A stretch of 64,000 nt of DNA from Paenibacillus polymyxa M1 (GTDB taxonomy: Bacteria; Bacillota; Bacilli; Paenibacillales; Paenibacillaceae), in assembly GCF_000237325.1 (NCBI RefSeq), contig NC_017542.1, forward strand, positions 2,239,501 through 2,303,500, read 5' to 3'. This document shows, in pieces, positions 62,238 through 64,000 of this stretch (positions are counted from its first letter, which is position 1; every line of letters begins with the position of its first letter). The position numbers were made by a program, and so were the translations under genes. Under the pieces are notes generated by a model. That model searched no databases. It was not told the DNA's origin and was given only the letters and a program-made list of their open reading frames with translations.

Positions 62238-62494
62238 AGCCGGTTGTAACCCTAAAGGCTGGTAAAACGCTAATCATTATGTATACCTGCATAGAGCAGA
62301 ACCATGTTCCGCTGCGTTCCATCATCGTGCTATCGAAGTGAAGTTGAAGAAGATGGTTGGCAGCAGCTGAGAGCGCATTTTACAAGGACGACTTAGTTTC
62401 CTATCCGTAAGCTTCAGGAAGTTGATATGGCTGAAGAACAGGAAATTGGTAATTCCGTGAAGGTAAGAGGACATGTTTACGAGAATTAAGATTA

Positions 62495-62562
62495 GATGCA
62501 AAGAGATCTGAAGTTTTGTTCTTCAGGTCTTCTTGCTACTTTGTTTTCTATGGAGGTTGCAA
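62495..62562 (+). repeat. Duplicated leader, copy 2
   Basis: ATGCAAAGAGATCTGAAG ... CTTCAGGTCTTCTTGCTAC, the same hairpin and spacing as copy 1. Confidence 0.8.
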
Positions 62563-62847
62563 ATGGTTTTGCTAAAAGATAGTTCTACTAAAGAAGAAAT
62601 TCGAGAGCAATATGAACAAATTTGGAGTGAACTTTTAAATAAAGATGAGAAAAAAGCGGAACATGTTTTAAAGAAATTGGAATATGAGTTGTTGCCTACC
62701 CGTCAAAGAATCCTAAGATGGTGGGGGAAAATCCTATCTCCATTAAAAAAACGTTTTATCTGGATTATCCTTTTTAATGTGATTGGGTTCTTCCTTTTAG
62801 CTTACGTACTATTTATATACGTATCATTGTGGATTGAAGATTATTAA
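62563..62847 (+). CDS. Small membrane protein, duplicated family member B
   Basis: 94 residues from ATG 62563 behind GGAGG. It shares DSSxKEEIRExYEQxWSELL and the LAYVxFIYxxLWxED end with the 61366 gene, with an eight-residue longer linker (RWWGKILSPLKKR). It ends with a C-terminal membrane helix and a terminator follows. Confidence 0.75.
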   Translation: MVLLKDSSTKEEIREQYEQIWSELLNKDEKKAEHVLKKLEYELLPTRQRILRWWGKILSPLKKRFIWIILFNVIGFFLLAYVLFIYVSLWIEDY

Positions 62848-62880
62848 AGACGTTTCTGGGGAACCAGAAGCGTCTTTTTT
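62848..62880 (+). terminator. Terminator after copy B
   Basis: AAGACG-TTCTGG and CCAGAA-GCGTCTT stem with T tail. Confidence 0.75.
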
Positions 62881-63021
62881 TATGATCCGGTTGAAACCTA
62901 AAGGCTGGTTTTACCAGCCGGGGTATCTGTAGCAAATAGGCTGGATGATCGGCAAGTAAGGGAGCGAACAGGACAAGAGTGGGGAAGCTGGCACATAACC
63001 GCACAAATGTGCGGGCTTTTG

Positions 63022-63354
63022 TTAAATTAGAACGTAAACAATTGTACCAACTACAGATATAGCCATCATCAATAGTGAAGTAATATGTTTTTGTGAACTT
63101 CGAATATATTTCCATTGGAAGATAGATCGAACACCGAACACTATAATAAGTAATACGCCAATCCAAACATATTTATAAGGGGGTTCATTAACAAAAAAAA
63201 GCGATAAAAATATACCAATACCCCCAATCACAACGAACCACCTGTATGGGATAAAACCATCCGTGTCTGATATCTTCTCATCTGTTTTGCTGATAATTTT
63301 ATCCAGAACAAATTGAATCACAGCTGCAATAAATAATACAAGATAAAAGCTCAC
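63022..63354 (-). CDS. Membrane protein, possibly DUF4181-like
   Basis: 110 residues from GTG 63354 after GAAGGTGATACAA; the longer frame to 63384 lacks a site. Four hydrophobic segments. A polar stretch after the first helix (LDKIISKTDEKISDTDGF) resembles the conserved region of DUF4181 proteins, but the match is from memory and weak. It lies downstream of the 63431 gene on the same strand. Confidence 0.6.
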   Translation of the reverse strand: MSFYLVLFIAAVIQFVLDKIISKTDEKISDTDGFIPYRWFVVIGGIGIFLSLFFVNEPPYKYVWIGVLLIIVFGVRSIFQWKYIRSSQKHITSLLMMAISVVGTIVYVLI

Positions 63355-63430
63355 TTGTATCACCTTCTTTTTCCATTTATTCAACTGTACTACACCAATA
63401 CAAATTTTTCATGCATAATAAACATATGAT

Positions 63431-63793
63431 CTAATTCCGCCCTTTTCTTCTGATTTCAAAAATATTAACGCACACACCAATAAGTAAATATAGCTCCGCA
63501 AGCAGAAAAATTAATTGATCTGACCATGAAAAGTCTTTAGTTGAAAATATGGATATGATAACTCCGAATGAAATGAGTAGCATAAATAATTCTACAATCC
63601 TATCAGTTATCCTACTGATCTTCTCATTTTTCTGATATGTTGCATGAATAGCACGTACAATTAAACGGATTATTAATGATGCTAACAACCAGTTATAAAG
63701 AGTATTCGGATAATTATATGAAATTCGCAGAACTAGACTAGCTATGAGCCATACCAAAAGAACAAAAGTTAAATAATAAGGATTTTTTAGCAT
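63431..63793 (-). CDS. Four-helix membrane protein, duplicated family (second copy)
   Basis: 120 residues, the same length as the 61734 gene product. It begins MLKNPYYLTFVLLVWL, has about four hydrophobic segments and ends FEIRRKGRN. The upstream minus-strand site is GGGGAAAGA. It has one additional downstream gene (63022) that the first copy lacks. Confidence 0.72.
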   Translation of the reverse strand: MLKNPYYLTFVLLVWLIASLVLRISYNYPNTLYNWLLASLIIRLIVRAIHATYQKNEKISRITDRIVELFMLLISFGVIISIFSTKDFSWSDQLIFLLAELYLLIGVCVNIFEIRRKGRN

Positions 63794-63911
63794 CGTTCTT
63801 TCCCCTCACCGAATTTACAGTTATACAATTATTATACATTATATTAGAAACTTTTCGGATAATTCATACGTCTTATGTATGGGTACTTATTGAAAAAGGA
63901 GGTAATTTATC

Positions 63912-64000
63912 TTGAAAAAGGTTATTATGTTTGTGTTTTTCTTCGTACTTACGTTTCAAACCTGGGCGATTGCTGATGCCGCCAATCCGAAATCCGTTAA
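63912..64000 (+). CDS. Exported protein, 5' end only
   Basis: TTG start seven to ten bases after AAAAGGAGG. It encodes a signal peptide (KKVIMFVFFFVLTFQTWAIADA) and the first mature residues ANPKSV before the window ends. The product cannot be identified. Confidence 0.7.
   Translation, partial: MKKVIMFVFFFVLTFQTWAIADAANPKSV

Noticed and set aside
1..64000. tRNA, rRNA or prophage genes
   Set aside because: No cloverleaf-like tRNA ends, rRNA signature or phage structural genes were noticed in reading the window; a dedicated RNA search was not possible.

Overview
The window comes from a Gram-positive endospore former, almost certainly a Paenibacillus and probably close to the P. polymyxa group. 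The gene order ymfI-ymfJ-ymfK-ymfM ... pgsA-cinA-recA ... rny-ymdB-spoVS ... miaB-ricA is the Bacillus/Paenibacillus chromosomal backbone. spoVS, a T-box leader, an SLH-domain protein and the many TTG/GTG starts behind strong AGGAGG sites also fit. Species is inferred from memory of protein sequences; no search was run.

Region 1 (1-20.9 kb) is conserved core, almost all on the + strand: EF-P modification (ymfI), envelope shape (ymfM), membrane lipid synthesis (pgsA), recombination and SOS (LexA box, recA, recX), RNA decay (rny), ymdB, spoVS, a dipeptidase, LtrA, a PduL-type acyltransferase, miaB and ricA. An NAD-salvage block follows: a NrtR-like Nudix regulator, nicotinamidase and nicotinate phosphoribosyltransferase. 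ymdB has no ATG, GTG or TTG at its 5' end and appears to start on ATC.

Region 2 (20.9-36.8 kb) holds moaB, a Cys-rich four-helix protein, a T-box (Arg CGC specifier) controlling argS, an SLH protein, and a heterodimeric ABC exporter resembling BmrC/BmrD. The exporter is preceded by a small leader ORF and an intrinsic terminator. Next come YneR-, YtwI- and YpdA-type genes, an ArsR regulator with a palindrome over its own promoter, a second RsgA-type GTPase behind a structured leader with a 23-codon ORF, and an L,D-transpeptidase.

Region 3 (37.4-47.8 kb) is a type VII secretion locus (YukD/EsaB, EssC, two WXG100-like proteins, an EspG-like protein) joined to a phospho-signalling triad: a transmembrane Ser/Thr kinase-like protein, a vWA protein and a PP2C phosphatase.

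Region 4 (48.9-64 kb) is accessory, AT-richer and decaying. It holds IS5- and IS110-type transposase remnants, a broken exported-protein gene, duplicated modules of small membrane proteins, and a cassette-like array. In the array (about 53.4-58.1 kb) single small genes alternate with a short repeat, AAGCTAACGGGCAGG-n-TAGTTCAA, placed just 3' of each gene. A P-loop kinase-like gene directly after the array sits behind a five-codon upstream ORF and a three-state attenuator typical of antibiotic-induced resistance genes. The array, this attenuated gene and the kinase/vWA/PP2C-coupled T7SS are the best candidates for undescribed biology. No tRNA, rRNA or CRISPR array was seen.
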